From contig NZ_JABFMU010000029.1 in assembly GCF_013359695.1 (NCBI RefSeq), forward strand, positions 1 through 64,000: DNA of 64,000 nucleotides, given 5' to 3'. Below, in pieces: positions 16,399 to 25,287 of this stretch. The position numbers and the translations under genes are program-made. This DNA comes from Pseudomonas sp. C2B4. Lineage in GTDB: Bacteria > Pseudomonadota > Gammaproteobacteria > Pseudomonadales > Pseudomonadaceae. The number at the start of each line of letters is the position of its first letter. The first letter of the stretch is position 1. Below the pieces are notes generated by a model. It made no database searches. It was given only the letters and a program-made list of their open reading frames with translations, and had not been told where the DNA came from.

Positions 16399-17715
16399 AT
16401 GTTCAATAAACGCTTGAAGCAGGAGCTGTCGGCTCTTCGTGAAGAACTTTCCAGCCTTCAGCAAGTGAAGGAAAGTCTGGAAAGCGAGATGCTCGTGCTG
16501 ACCCTTGGTTCTGATGGGCGGGTGCAATCGGTCAATCAGAACTTCCTCGATGAAATGCGCTACAAGAGCCACGAGCTGATCGACCGGCACATCGAGGATA
16601 TCGTCCCTGATCATGTGAAAACCGATGAATTCCACCAACGTTTCAAAACCGCGCTGACCCGTGGCGAGCACTTTGCCGGTGCAGTGCGCCTGTTGCGTGG
16701 TACCGGCGAGGAAGCCTGGCTGCGTTCAATCGTACAGCCTGTGCGGTCCTCGGATGGCCGGATCAAGCAATTCTCGATTTTCTCCAGCGACCTGACCCGC
16801 ACCATCGAGGCCTCCCGTGAACATGAAAACCTCATCGGCGCGCTGGTGCGTTCGACGGCGGTGATCGAGTTCGACCTCAATGGCAATGTGCTGGCCGCCA
16901 ACGATCGCTTTCTGTCCGGGATGGGCTACAGCCTGGCGCAGATCAAGGGCAAGCATCACCGCACCTTCTGCCTGCCGGATGAGGCCAACAGTGCCGAGTA
17001 CCAGAATTTCTGGCGCCGCCTGAACGCGGGAGAGTACGTGGCTGGTCGTTTCAAGCGTATCGATAGCCATGGTCGTACGGTCTGGCTGGAGGCGTCCTAC
17101 AACCCCGTCGTCGATGCCAACAACAAGCTCTACAAAGTGGTGAAGTTCGCCACGGTGATTACCGATCAGGTCAATCAGGAACAAGCCGTTGCCGACGCCG
17201 CGAACATTGCCTACAGCACGTCGCAGCAAACCGACCAAAGCGCCCAGCGTGGCAATGCGGTGGTGACGCAGGCGGTGAACGTGATGCGTGATCTGGCCAA
17301 GCACATGCAAACCGCGGGCGACGGCATCGAAGCTCTGAACGAGCAGTCATTGGTCATTGGAACCATCGTCAAAACCATTAGCGGTATCGCCGAGCAAACC
17401 AACCTGCTGGCGCTCAACGCTGCTATCGAAGCAGCCCGTGCCGGTGAGCAGGGACGAGGTTTTGCGGTGGTGGCGGACGAGGTTCGGCAACTGGCCTCGC
17501 GCACCAGCCAGGCCACCGATGAGATCGTGCTGGTGGTGCGTCAAAACCAGGACATGGCCCGCAACGCCGTGGCCCTGATGACCGACGGCAAGCTCCAGGC
17601 GGAACAGGGGCTGGCGCTCGCGGCGGAAGCGGGCACGGTAATTGTCGAGATCCAGGATGGCGCCCAGAAAGTCGTGAATGCGGTGGGGCAGTTCGCCAAT
17701 CAGCTGTCGACCTGA
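16399..17715 (+). CDS. Soluble PAS-PAS chemoreceptor-like protein (BdlA-like)
   Basis: 438 aa with no transmembrane helix. An N-terminal coiled coil (residues 1-35) is followed by two PAS domains (about 30-135 and 150-260; the second contains RFLSGMGYSLAQIKG), then a short MCP signalling domain with the conserved hairpin tip EQTNLLALNAAIEAARAGEQ. There is no HAMP domain or C-terminal CheR pentapeptide. This layout matches P. aeruginosa BdlA (two PAS plus MCP, about 417 aa), which links chemosensing to biofilm dispersal, and also Aer-like cytosolic receptors. The PAS domains may bind heme or flavin. ATG 16399 chosen; GTG 16390 is less family-like. Confidence 0.85.
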   Translation: MFNKRLKQELSALREELSSLQQVKESLESEMLVLTLGSDGRVQSVNQNFLDEMRYKSHELIDRHIEDIVPDHVKTDEFHQRFKTALTRGEHFAGAVRLLRGTGEEAWLRSIVQPVRSSDGRIKQFSIFSSDLTRTIEASREHENLIGALVRSTAVIEFDLNGNVLAANDRFLSGMGYSLAQIKGKHHRTFCLPDEANSAEYQNFWRRLNAGEYVAGRFKRIDSHGRTVWLEASYNPVVDANNKLYKVVKFATVITDQVNQEQAVADAANIAYSTSQQTDQSAQRGNAVVTQAVNVMRDLAKHMQTAGDGIEALNEQSLVIGTIVKTISGIAEQTNLLALNAAIEAARAGEQGRGFAVVADEVRQLASRTSQATDEIVLVVRQNQDMARNAVALMTDGKLQAEQGLALAAEAGTVIVEIQDGAQKVVNAVGQFANQLST

Positions 17716-17724
17716 GAAGTCTTC

Positions 17725-17826
17725 CTGTAGGAGCGAGCTCGCTCGCGATGGTCTTCAACGATAACGCGTGCGCCCTGAATGCCCGCGTAGACATGACACC
17801 CATCGCGAGCGAGCTCGCTCCTACAG
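17725..17826. repeat. REPIN, GTAGGAG type, ends outward, conserved spacer
   Basis: CTGTAGGAGCGAGC at 17725 and its inverted copy ending CGCTCCTACAG at 17826. The inner part GATGGTCTTCAACGATAACG is shared with the elements at 24916 and 56792. Confidence 0.85.
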
Positions 17827-17874
17827 ACAGAAGGACCCGCTACAATCGGCTCTTTTCCCCAGGAGCAGACATCC

Positions 17875-18474
17875 ATGAGTGCCTCCCACCGCCGCCCGGT
17901 CCCTTTGCCCAAAGCCTATCGTTTGCTCAATCACGGGCCGACCGTGCTGGTCAGTGCCGCCCATGGTGGCGAGCGCAATATCATGGCGGCAGCCTGGGCC
18001 ATGCCACTGGATTTCGAACCGCCGAAAATCGCCGTGGTACTGGACAAGTCCACCTGGACCCGCCAACTGCTGGAAGCGTCGGGCACTTTCGTGTTGAACG
18101 TTCCCTGCGCCGCGCAGGCCGATATTGTGCAAACCGTCGGTTCGACGTCCGGCCTGGAGCTGACTCGGGATCAAGGACGTGACAAGTTCCAGACCTATGC
18201 CTTGCAGACCTTCAATGCCGAGTTGATCGAGGCGCCGATGCTCGAAGGCTGCGTCGCCTGGCTGGAATGCCGTCTGCTGCCGGAGCCCGATAACCATCAA
18301 CAATATGATCTGTTCCTGGCCGAAGTGATTGCCGCTCAGGCCGACGAACGCGTGTTCAGCGACGGGCGCTGGCACTTCGAAGGTCAGGATGCGTTGCGCA
18401 CTTTGCACCACGTGGCGGGTGGGCATTTCCTGACCATTGGCGATCCGCTGGACGGCAAAATCCTGTCGCCGTAA
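17875..18474 (+). CDS. Flavin reductase-like FMN-binding protein
   Basis: 199 aa with the flavin-reductase-like fold: N-terminal PTVLVSAAHGGERNIMAAAW (cofactor-binding strand and the N-x2-A-A motif), then PPKIAVVLDKSTWTRQLLEASGTFVLNVP. Family members are NAD(P)H:flavin oxidoreductases or stand-alone FMN-binding proteins; no monooxygenase partner is adjacent, so the role is unknown. SD AGGAG at 17861-17865 fixes ATG 17875. A REPIN lies upstream. Confidence 0.87.
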   Translation: MSASHRRPVPLPKAYRLLNHGPTVLVSAAHGGERNIMAAAWAMPLDFEPPKIAVVLDKSTWTRQLLEASGTFVLNVPCAAQADIVQTVGSTSGLELTRDQGRDKFQTYALQTFNAELIEAPMLEGCVAWLECRLLPEPDNHQQYDLFLAEVIAAQADERVFSDGRWHFEGQDALRTLHHVAGGHFLTIGDPLDGKILSP

Positions 18475-18613
18475 GCAACACGGTTACGCAATTCTGAATC
18501 ATGCGCAGTGCACGCAGATGCGTTTCTATATGTGTATTGCAGTAATAAATTATTGTTTTGCGATAATTCTTGGCTTAGGTTTTACGCACATCCATTTCTA
18601 TTGGGGTAGTGCC

Positions 18614-19174
18614 GTGACTTCCAATCGTCTCGCTCAACTGAGTCAACGCATGGCTGCGGTGACGCTTTTTCTTATCGTTGCAATGCTGGCGATCAATAGC
18701 GCGCTGTGGCTCTTTCCGTTTCTGGCGGCGCAGGACGGATGGAGGCTCGGTTTCGCGTTGACCGATCGCCAGCTCTCACCTATCACTGAGCAGGCAATGT
18801 TGTTTCCATGGTGGCAGAAACTGGGGGGCATTTTGTTGTCGAGTGTACCGTTGCTGGCGCTGGCGTACGGTTTGGCACACTTGCGTCGCTTGTTCCAAAG
18901 CTATTCACGCGGTGATTATTTTTCCAGCGCGGCCGCCGTTCATTTGGGGTTGGTTGGAAGGGCCGTAGCACTTTGGGTGGTGTTCGATTTTCTATGCGAG
19001 CCACTGCTCAGCCTTTGGGTGACGATGAACGCTCCCGTGGGTGAGCGGCTGATAACCATCAGTGTCACGGCGCCCACCTTCGTGGCTTTATTTCTGGCTG
19101 CCTGTATAGCGATCATCGCGCGTATTCTCAGGCAGGCCAGTGAAGTGGACTCCGAATACCGCAACTTCGTTTGA
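18614..19174 (+). CDS. DUF2975 membrane protein
   Basis: 186 aa from GTG 18614, preceded by the SD-like TTGGGG at 18601-18606. Four predicted membrane helices (about residues 10-35, 70-95, 115-140, 155-180) and a short cytoplasmic tail. DUF2975 proteins are nearly always paired with a small Xre repressor, as here and in Bacillus YoaS-YozG. The Xre start is 7 nt past the stop. The function of the family is unknown. The 139-bp leader is AT-rich compared with its surroundings. Confidence 0.8.
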   Translation: MTSNRLAQLSQRMAAVTLFLIVAMLAINSALWLFPFLAAQDGWRLGFALTDRQLSPITEQAMLFPWWQKLGGILLSSVPLLALAYGLAHLRRLFQSYSRGDYFSSAAAVHLGLVGRAVALWVVFDFLCEPLLSLWVTMNAPVGERLITISVTAPTFVALFLAACIAIIARILRQASEVDSEYRNFV

Positions 19175-19181
19175 GATTTCT

Positions 19182-19394
19182 ATGTCAATTGTCATTCAGC
19201 TGGATGTGATGCTCGCGATGCGCAAGGTCAAATCCAAAGACCTCGCTGCCGCTATTGGCATTACCGAGGCGAACCTGTCGTTGTTGAAGCAAGGCAAGGT
19301 CAAGGGGCTGAGGCTTGGGACTCTGGATGCGATTTGCAAACATCTGGACTGCCAGCCCGGAGACCTGTTGATTCACGTACCTGACGGCGAGTAA
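19182..19394 (+). CDS. Small Xre/Cro-type HTH regulator (YozG-like)
   Basis: 70 aa, nearly all one helix-turn-helix domain: AMRKVKSKDLAAAIGITEANLSLLKQGKVKGLRLGTLDAICKHL read in two pieces, ending CQPGDLLIHVPDGE as in Bacillus YozG. ATG 19182 lies 7 nt after the DUF2975 gene, so the pair is co-transcribed. It probably autoregulates the pair; the leader at 18535-18570 contains AT-rich imperfect palindromes that could be the operator. Confidence 0.88.
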   Translation: MSIVIQLDVMLAMRKVKSKDLAAAIGITEANLSLLKQGKVKGLRLGTLDAICKHLDCQPGDLLIHVPDGE

Positions 19395-19463
19395 AAGCAG
19401 GTATTGCGGTCGGGTTTGCCCTGGCGCTGCATCCAACTCATTAACCACACAGTGATCAATGCA

Positions 19464-20102
19464 ATGGAACACTTGAACGTGAGCTATGTTGCACCGTTGT
19501 TGTCGCTGGCGTTGCTGTGGTCGGTCGCGGTGGTGACGCCCGGGCCGAATTTTTTCAACATCGCGCAATTGGCCGTCAGTCAGTCCAAGCGTCATGGCGT
19601 CGTCGCCTCGCTGGGTGTGGCGACGGGTACGGTGCTTTGGGGGCTGGCGGGAGGCATGGGCATCAAGTCGCTGTTCAGCGCGGCACCGACGCTTTATCTG
19701 GGTTTCAAGATCGCCGGTGGTTGTTACCTGATTTATCTGGGCTTGAAACAGTTCAAGCGCAAAGCTGCGATGACGGCGGCTGATGGTTCGAGTGGCGGAC
19801 CGGCACGCACCTTGTTGTCGGTGTATGGTCAGGGTTTTCTGGGCAACATGACCAATCCCAAGGCAGCCCTGTTCGTGGCGACAATCTTCGCCACCGCCAT
19901 GCCCGCTTCAATACCGCCCACACTGCTGGCGCTGGCCGTGCTGACCATGGCGACCTTGTCCTTTAGCTGGTATTGCAGTGTGGCGCTGCTGTTCTCGAGC
20001 CGTCGGATGTCGCGGATCTACGACCGTTCACACAAATGGCTGGATCGCTTTGCCGGCAGTTGTTACCTGCTGTTCGGCGCGCATCTGGTGGCCAATCGTT
20101 GA
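19464..20102 (+). CDS. LysE/RhtB family amino-acid exporter
   Basis: 212 aa with six predicted membrane helices and the family N-terminal signature VTPGPNFFNIAQLAVSQSKR. Later: GNMTNPKAALFVATIF, also family-typical. It exports amino acids or derivatives; the exact substrate is unknown. ATG 19464 is chosen; GTG 19452 is an alternative, and neither has a strong SD. The stop is 10 nt before ddlA, so the two may be co-transcribed. Confidence 0.87.
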   Translation: MEHLNVSYVAPLLSLALLWSVAVVTPGPNFFNIAQLAVSQSKRHGVVASLGVATGTVLWGLAGGMGIKSLFSAAPTLYLGFKIAGGCYLIYLGLKQFKRKAAMTAADGSSGGPARTLLSVYGQGFLGNMTNPKAALFVATIFATAMPASIPPTLLALAVLTMATLSFSWYCSVALLFSSRRMSRIYDRSHKWLDRFAGSCYLLFGAHLVANR

Positions 20103-20112
20103 GGTGTTTTGA

Positions 20113-21207
20113 ATGAGCAAACTGCGTGTAGGCATCATCTTTGGGGGCCGCTCGGCTGAGCATGAAGTGTCGCTGCAATCGGCGAAAAACATCGTCGATG
20201 CCCTGGACCGTTCGCGTTTCGAGCCGGTGCTCATCGGTATCGACAAACAAGGCCACTGGCACCTCAACGACCCTTCGAATTTCCTGCTCAATCAGGAAAA
20301 TCCGGCCCTGATCGCCCTCAATCAATCCAACCGCGAATTGGCGGTCGTTCCGGGCAAGGCCAGCCAGCAGTTAGTGGAAACCTCCAGTCAGGAGCTGCTG
20401 GGGCATGTTGATGTGATCTTCCCGATTGTCCACGGCACCCTTGGTGAAGACGGTTGCCTGCAAGGACTGCTGCGCATGGCTGATTTGCCGTTTGTCGGCT
20501 CCGATGTGCTGGGTTCGGCGGTGTGCATGGACAAGGACATCAGCAAGCGCCTGCTGCGGGATGCCGGACTGGCGGTCACGCCGTTCGTGACGCTGAACCG
20601 TGCCTCTGCGGCTCGGATTCAATTCACCGATGTTGTGGATAAGTTGGGATTGCCCCTGTTTGTCAAACCGGCGAACCAGGGCTCTTCCGTCGGCGTGAGC
20701 AAGGTCACCGACGAGGCCGAATACGCGGCGGCTATCGGGTTGGCATTGGGTTTCGATGAAAAAGTACTGGTCGAGTCCGCCGTCAGCGGCCGCGAGATCG
20801 AATGCGCCGTGCTCGGCAATGACGACGCCATCGCCAGCGGTTGTGGCGAGATCGTGGTGCACAGCGGGTTTTATTCCTACGACAGCAAGTACATCGACGA
20901 CAAGGCTGCCGAAGTGGTGGTGCCAGCCAATATCAGTGTGGAGGCCAGCGAGCGCATCCGTGCCATGGCCGTCGAGGCGTTTCAGGTGTTGGGTTGTTCC
21001 GGGCTGGCGCGGGTCGACGTGTTTCTGACCGACAGCGGTGAGGTGCTGATCAACGAAATCAACTCACTGCCGGGATTCACTCGCATCAGCATGTACCCGA
21101 AACTGTGGCAAGCCACTGGAATGACCTACAGTGAGCTGGTCACGCGGTTGATCGACCTGGCGCTGGAAAAACACCAGGCTCGACAAGCGCTGAAAATCAG
21201 TCGTTAA
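20113..21207 (+). CDS. ddlA: D-alanine--D-alanine ligase
   Basis: 364 aa ATP-grasp enzyme that joins two D-Ala for peptidoglycan precursors. Family marks: GGRSAEHEVSL at the N-terminus, HGTLGEDGCLQG, KPANQGSSVGVSK (ATP-binding), and the Mg-binding EINSLPGFT near residue 315. At 364 aa it matches the longer DdlA class; the DdlB class (about 306 aa) normally sits in the dcw cluster, which is elsewhere. ATG 20113 is preceded by GAGG 8 nt upstream. Confidence 0.95.
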   Translation: MSKLRVGIIFGGRSAEHEVSLQSAKNIVDALDRSRFEPVLIGIDKQGHWHLNDPSNFLLNQENPALIALNQSNRELAVVPGKASQQLVETSSQELLGHVDVIFPIVHGTLGEDGCLQGLLRMADLPFVGSDVLGSAVCMDKDISKRLLRDAGLAVTPFVTLNRASAARIQFTDVVDKLGLPLFVKPANQGSSVGVSKVTDEAEYAAAIGLALGFDEKVLVESAVSGREIECAVLGNDDAIASGCGEIVVHSGFYSYDSKYIDDKAAEVVVPANISVEASERIRAMAVEAFQVLGCSGLARVDVFLTDSGEVLINEINSLPGFTRISMYPKLWQATGMTYSELVTRLIDLALEKHQARQALKISR

Positions 21208-21292
21208 GTGGGTGTGACATTGCGTCATGCCCGCTCAGACAGAATGATGCTGTAGGTTGTATACAATAATAACCAGCAGAGGCTACAAAATC

Positions 21293-21721
21293 ATGAAGGT
21301 CAGCGCCCGTAACGTGTTTAAAGGCACCATCAGCCAAGTGCAGTCCGGTGCCGTCAACGCGGAAATATCCCTGAAGTTGCCCGGTGGCAATGAGCTGGTG
21401 GCCGTGGTCACGATGGAAAGCGTGAAGAACCTCGGCCTTGCGGTTGGCAAGGAAGCGGTCGCGTTGGTCAAGGCGCCATGGGTCATGCTGATGACCGATT
21501 CCAGCGACATTCGCCTGTCGGCGCGCAACTGCCTTGAAGGCAAGGTCACCAGCGTCACTGATGGCGCGGTGAACGCGGAGGTGGTGATCAAGCTCGACGG
21601 CGGCACCGAGGTCTACTCGATCGTCACCCGCGATGCCGTGGCTGAACTGGGCCTGGCGCCGGGCGTGAGTGCGACGGCGGTGATCAAGGCGTCACATATC
21701 ATTTTGGGCGTGCCGGCCTGA
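21293..21721 (+). CDS. Di-Mop (TOBE) molybdate-binding protein
   Basis: 142 aa made of two tandem Mop/TOBE domains: MKVSARNVFKGTI and LSARNCLEGKVTS begin the repeats, each about 68 aa and ending with a KA-x-x-V/I strand (VKAPWVML, IKASHIIL). Such proteins bind molybdate or tungstate in oligomers and act as intracellular storage or buffer (molbindin). ATG 21293 with CAGAGG upstream was chosen over 21257. It is monocistronic, followed by a strong terminator, with no mod transport genes nearby. Confidence 0.88.
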   Translation: MKVSARNVFKGTISQVQSGAVNAEISLKLPGGNELVAVVTMESVKNLGLAVGKEAVALVKAPWVMLMTDSSDIRLSARNCLEGKVTSVTDGAVNAEVVIKLDGGTEVYSIVTRDAVAELGLAPGVSATAVIKASHIILGVPA

Positions 21722-21736
21722 TTTCAGATGTTCCAT

Positions 21737-21770
21737 GAGAAAGGGCCTGCCGCACGGTAAGCCCTTTCTC
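21737..21770. terminator. Bidirectional terminator between the Mop gene and ggt
   Basis: GAGAAAGGGC (21737-21746) pairs perfectly with GCCCTTTCTC (21761-21770), loop of 14 nt, between convergent genes. Confidence 0.75.
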
Positions 21771-21785
21771 ACGTCTGCGTACCAA

Positions 21786-23630
21786 TCAATCCCCCAACGA
21801 TTCTCCCTCCCGCCGAGGATCGGCGCCGCCCGCCAGTGACGCATTGCCCTGCGCGTCCTTTACCCGAACAATCGCCTGGGTGCCACTGGTCATGTCGATT
21901 TCGCTCACGTTGTGGCCCTTGTCCTTCAACGCCTGAATCAGTGCCGGGCTGAACTGCCCGCGTTCCAGTTCGGTCGGGCCGTTGCGGCTGCCGAAGTTGG
22001 GCAGGTTGATGGCCGCTTGCGCATCGAGGTTCCAGTCGAGCAGGCCGACGGTGGTTTTGGCGACGTATTCGATGATTTGCGAGCCGCCGGGAGAGCCGAC
22101 GCTGGCGACGAATTCGCCAGTCTGGCGGTCGAAGATCAGCGTTGGGGCCATGGACGAGCGCGGGCGTTTGCCCGGCTCGACGCGGTTGGCGACTTTTTGC
22201 CCGTTCTCTTCAGGGATGAACGAAAAGTCGGTCATCTCGTTGTTGAGCAGGAAGCCCTGGACCATCAGGTGCGAGCCGAAGGCGGATTCGATGGTGGTGG
22301 TCATGGACACGGCGCCACCCTGGTCATCGACGGCCACCACTTGCGAGGTGGAGATTCGCAGCGGTGAGCGATCCGTCGCGTAAGCCACCTGAATGCCCGG
22401 TGGCGTTCCCGGTTGGGCCGTACCCATGCTGCGCTCGCCGATCAGCGCGGCGCGGCTGGCCAGATAGACCGGGTCCACCAGGCCTTTAACGGGTACCGGT
22501 GTAAAGTCCGTGTCGGCCACGTATTGGGCGCGGTCGGCATAGGCCAGGCGCTCGGCTTCGGAGATCAGGTGCACAGCGTCGGCGGACGGTTCGATACCGG
22601 CGGGGAAGTGGGTCTTGAGTGGCTTCATCGGTGCCAGGGCGAAACGTTTATCGCGCGTTTCCAGTGCCTGCAACGTCCCCAGAATCTGCGCCACGGCGAT
22701 CCCGCCCGATGATGGCGGCGGCATGCCGCAAACCTGCCAGCGTTTGTAGTCGGTGCACAGCGGATCGCGTTCCTTGGCGCTGTAGCCCTTGAGGTCGGTC
22801 AGCGACAGGCTGCCCGGGTTGGTGTGGCCTTGAACCTTCTTCACGATTTCTTCGGCAATGATGCCTTTGTACAGGGCGTCAGGTCCTTCCTTGGCGATAC
22901 GTCGGAACACGGCGGCCAACGCCGGGTTTTTCAGGCGTGTGCCAATGGCTTTCGGGCTGCCGTCGGCATTCAGGAAATACGCCGCCATGTCGGGTGAGTG
23001 GCGCAACTTTGAGTCCGAGGCGATCAACAGATGAAGGCGCGGCGAGATGGCAAAGCCTTGTTCGGCGAGATCGATGGCCGGTTCGAACAACTGCGCCCAT
23101 GGCAGGCGACCGTGTTTTTGATGGGCCAGTTCGAGAGCGCGCAACACGCCGGGCGTCCCCACCGAGCGACCGCCAATCTGCGCTTGGGTGAACGCCATCG
23201 GTTGCCCATCGGCTTGCAGGAATAGTTTCTCGGTGGCGCCGGCCGGTGCCGTTTCGCGACCATCGTAAGTACGCACGGACTTGCCATCCCACAGCACGAT
23301 CAACGCGCCACCGCCGATGCCCGACGATTGCGGCTCGACCAGCGTCAATACCGCCTGCATGGCAATCGCCGCATCGATGGCCGAGCCGCCGCGGCGCAGC
23401 ATCTCTCGCCCGGCTTCGGCCGCCAGTGGGTTGGCGGCTGCCGCCATGTGTTTCGAGGCGTGCCGGGTCTGCAGGTCGGTGCGATAACCTGAGGCGCTTT
23501 CCGGTGCGAGTGGCAGCTTCGAGATCGACGGCGAAGAGGGTGGAGCGTTGCAGGCGCCCAGGGTTATCGCGGCGGCGATCAGCGACAGTGCCGACAGGCG
23601 AAAGCGGCTCAAGTGGAAGGCTGAAAACAC
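21786..23630 (-). CDS. ggt: Gamma-glutamyltransferase (lipoprotein)
   Basis: 614 aa from GTG 23630, which has GGACGGAG 8 nt upstream. The open frame runs on to 23996 but would then overlap the divergent gene. The start gives a lipoprotein signal (LSALSLIAAAITLGAC), so the enzyme is predicted to be membrane-anchored in the periplasm. GGT hydrolyses or transfers the gamma-glutamyl group of glutathione. The large subunit has EPQSSGIGGGA and PPPSSGG. Self-cleavage should occur at the Thr of STSQVVAVDDQGG, followed by the small subunit with GSPGGSQII. Confidence 0.93.
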   Translation of the reverse strand: MFSAFHLSRFRLSALSLIAAAITLGACNAPPSSPSISKLPLAPESASGYRTDLQTRHASKHMAAAANPLAAEAGREMLRRGGSAIDAAIAMQAVLTLVEPQSSGIGGGALIVLWDGKSVRTYDGRETAPAGATEKLFLQADGQPMAFTQAQIGGRSVGTPGVLRALELAHQKHGRLPWAQLFEPAIDLAEQGFAISPRLHLLIASDSKLRHSPDMAAYFLNADGSPKAIGTRLKNPALAAVFRRIAKEGPDALYKGIIAEEIVKKVQGHTNPGSLSLTDLKGYSAKERDPLCTDYKRWQVCGMPPPSSGGIAVAQILGTLQALETRDKRFALAPMKPLKTHFPAGIEPSADAVHLISEAERLAYADRAQYVADTDFTPVPVKGLVDPVYLASRAALIGERSMGTAQPGTPPGIQVAYATDRSPLRISTSQVVAVDDQGGAVSMTTTIESAFGSHLMVQGFLLNNEMTDFSFIPEENGQKVANRVEPGKRPRSSMAPTLIFDRQTGEFVASVGSPGGSQIIEYVAKTTVGLLDWNLDAQAAINLPNFGSRNGPTELERGQFSPALIQALKDKGHNVSEIDMTSGTQAIVRVKDAQGNASLAGGADPRREGESLGD

Positions 23631-23795
23631 GTTGGGCACTCCGTCCTGGGAAAAGGGTCTGGGGACTTTATCGGCCACCACCCAATGGCGCAAACCGAGA
23701 CCGGCGACAAAGGCGCTTTTGTCCTTCATGAATGGGCGGAATTTCTGTAGGGTCGTTGCCAACAGCCAGGCCAGAACAATCAACAAGAGGCGCAC

Positions 23796-24905
23796 ATGCA
23801 CACCGAGTTTCCGACCCAGCCCAGCTATCGCTCCCAGCGTGAACAATTCCTCGCGGCGGCCACCGCGGCCGGGGCGACATTGACGGAGTATCCACACCCG
23901 CTCAAAGGGCCGTTCGGCGAGCATTTGAGCACTGACGTGGCGGTACTGGGCGATCCTGGCGCCAAGCGCCTGCTGATTGCGCTCAGCGGCACCCATGGCG
24001 TCGAAGGCTTCTATGGCTCGGGTTGTCAGATCAAATGGCTACAGGAGTTGGGCAAACGCTCGCTGCCGGCCGATGTCGCCGTGGTGATGATCCATTCGAT
24101 CAACCCATGGGGCATGGCGTGGTTGCGCCGGGTGAACGAAGACAATATCGACCTGAACCGCAATCACCTGAACTTCGAGAAATCATTGCCGGACAACAAG
24201 GCCTACGATGCGCTGCACGAAATCTATGCCTGTACGCAGTTGCAAGGCCCCGAGCGCGATCGCGCGGATGCGTTGCTCGATGATCAACTCCGCAGGCACG
24301 GTTGGCCGGCGGTGATGTCGATTGTCGAGGGCGGTCAGCATGCGTATCCCGATGGATTGTTTTACGGCGGGCTGGCGCCGAGCTGGTCGAACCGAACGTT
24401 GCACCAGATCGTTCAGAAGCATGTATCTCATGCCGATGTCGCCCTGTGCTTCGACTTGCACACGGGGGCGGGGGAGTACGGTCATCCGATGTTGCTGACC
24501 ATCACCGAGGCGGTTTATCCGGCGCTGGCCGATGCCCAGGCAATTTATGGTCCGTGGCTCTACACCTTGCAGACCGGTGCGCAAACGCTGAGCGAAACCG
24601 GCGTTGCGGCCACTGCGACCGGCTACACCTCGCAGGCATTGCTCAACGCACTGCCGCAGGTGCGGTTGATGCCATTCGTCATCGAGTGCGGGACGTATCC
24701 GGGCCCGCAGGTGCATCGTTACTTGCGCGATGATCACTGGCTGCATTTGCATGGCAATCCGAGTGATGGGGTAGGGCGCGAGATCAAACTGAATCTGCTT
24801 GAGCAGTTCTATCCGGCGGATAGCGATTGGCAGGCCATGGTCTGGCTGCGCACCTGGCAGATATGGGAGCGGGCATTGTCGGCGCTGCCGACGATTCATA
24901 GCTGA
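23796..24905 (+). CDS. DUF2817 (M14-like) zinc carboxypeptidase-type protein
   Basis: 369 aa. Zinc-peptidase-like motifs: SGTHGVEGFYGS (His and Glu ligands, about residue 65), NIDLNRNH (substrate-binding Asn-Arg) and FDLHTGAGEYG (third His, about 223). DUF2817 is a branch of the M14 carboxypeptidase/succinylglutamate desuccinylase-like clan; its substrate is not established. SD AAGAGG precedes ATG 23796. It is divergent from ggt with 165 bp between the starts, which could suggest shared control of peptide turnover (inference). Confidence 0.85.
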   Translation: MHTEFPTQPSYRSQREQFLAAATAAGATLTEYPHPLKGPFGEHLSTDVAVLGDPGAKRLLIALSGTHGVEGFYGSGCQIKWLQELGKRSLPADVAVVMIHSINPWGMAWLRRVNEDNIDLNRNHLNFEKSLPDNKAYDALHEIYACTQLQGPERDRADALLDDQLRRHGWPAVMSIVEGGQHAYPDGLFYGGLAPSWSNRTLHQIVQKHVSHADVALCFDLHTGAGEYGHPMLLTITEAVYPALADAQAIYGPWLYTLQTGAQTLSETGVAATATGYTSQALLNALPQVRLMPFVIECGTYPGPQVHRYLRDDHWLHLHGNPSDGVGREIKLNLLEQFYPADSDWQAMVWLRTWQIWERALSALPTIHS

Positions 24906-24915
24906 GGCTGTTTCG

Positions 24916-25015
24916 TGTAGGAGCGAGCTTGCTCGCGATGGTCGTCAACGATTACGCGTGCTTACTGGTTGAGCGCGGTGCTCTTGAGTCCATCGCGAGC
25001 ATGCTCGCTCCTACA
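24916..25015. repeat. REPIN, GTAGGAG type, ends outward, conserved spacer
   Basis: TGTAGGAGCGAGCTTGCTCG at 24916 and its inverted copy ending at 25015. The spacer begins GATGGTCGTCAACGATTACG, nearly as in the elements at 17725 and 56792. Confidence 0.85.
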
Positions 25016-25054
25016 ATTTTCATGCGCCAATGAACGACCATTTTCTCGAGGCAT

Positions 25055-25088
25055 AAAAAAACGGCCTACCTTTCGGTAAGCCGTTTTT
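25055..25088 (-). terminator. Terminator of the tRNA-Met gene
   Basis: On the minus strand: ACGGCTTACC-GAAA-GGTAGGCCGT followed by T7, immediately 3' of the tRNA. Confidence 0.85.
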
Positions 25089-25094
25089 AGTACT

Positions 25095-25171
25095 TGGTGG
25101 CTACACAGGGACTTGAACCCCGGACCCCAGCATTATGAATGCTATGCTCTAACCAACTGAGCTATGTAGCC
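25095..25171 (-). tRNA. tRNA-Met (anticodon CAT), elongator
   Basis: 77 nt including encoded CCA. Acceptor GGCTAC pairs with GTAGCC, the D-arm reads AGCTCAGTTGGTTAGAGC, the anticodon loop TTCATAA has anticodon CAT, and the T-loop is TTCAAGT. The base-paired first position and similarity to E. coli metT/metU point to the elongator and not the initiator type. It is transcribed alone and followed by its own terminator. No integrase or direct repeat suggests use as an attachment site. Confidence 0.95.
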
Positions 25172-25287
25172 AAGTGGCGCGCATTATTCACCGGTAATGC
25201 AGATGCGTCAAGCATAAATCTAAAATATTTCTCTACACTTTCAACCGCTTATCCTCCTGAGCCGAAAAAACGGCTTGGAGGAGGGCG

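Noticed and set aside
21786..23996. A 736-aa gamma-glutamyltransferase starting at 23996
   Set aside because: Would overlap the divergent DUF2817 gene by about 200 nt; the GTG at 23630 has a good SD and starts a lipoprotein signal.
25095..25171. tRNA-Met (and tRNA-Gln at 32691) as integration sites of a mobile island
   Set aside because: No integrase, no partial tRNA repeat and no change in gene content on either side.
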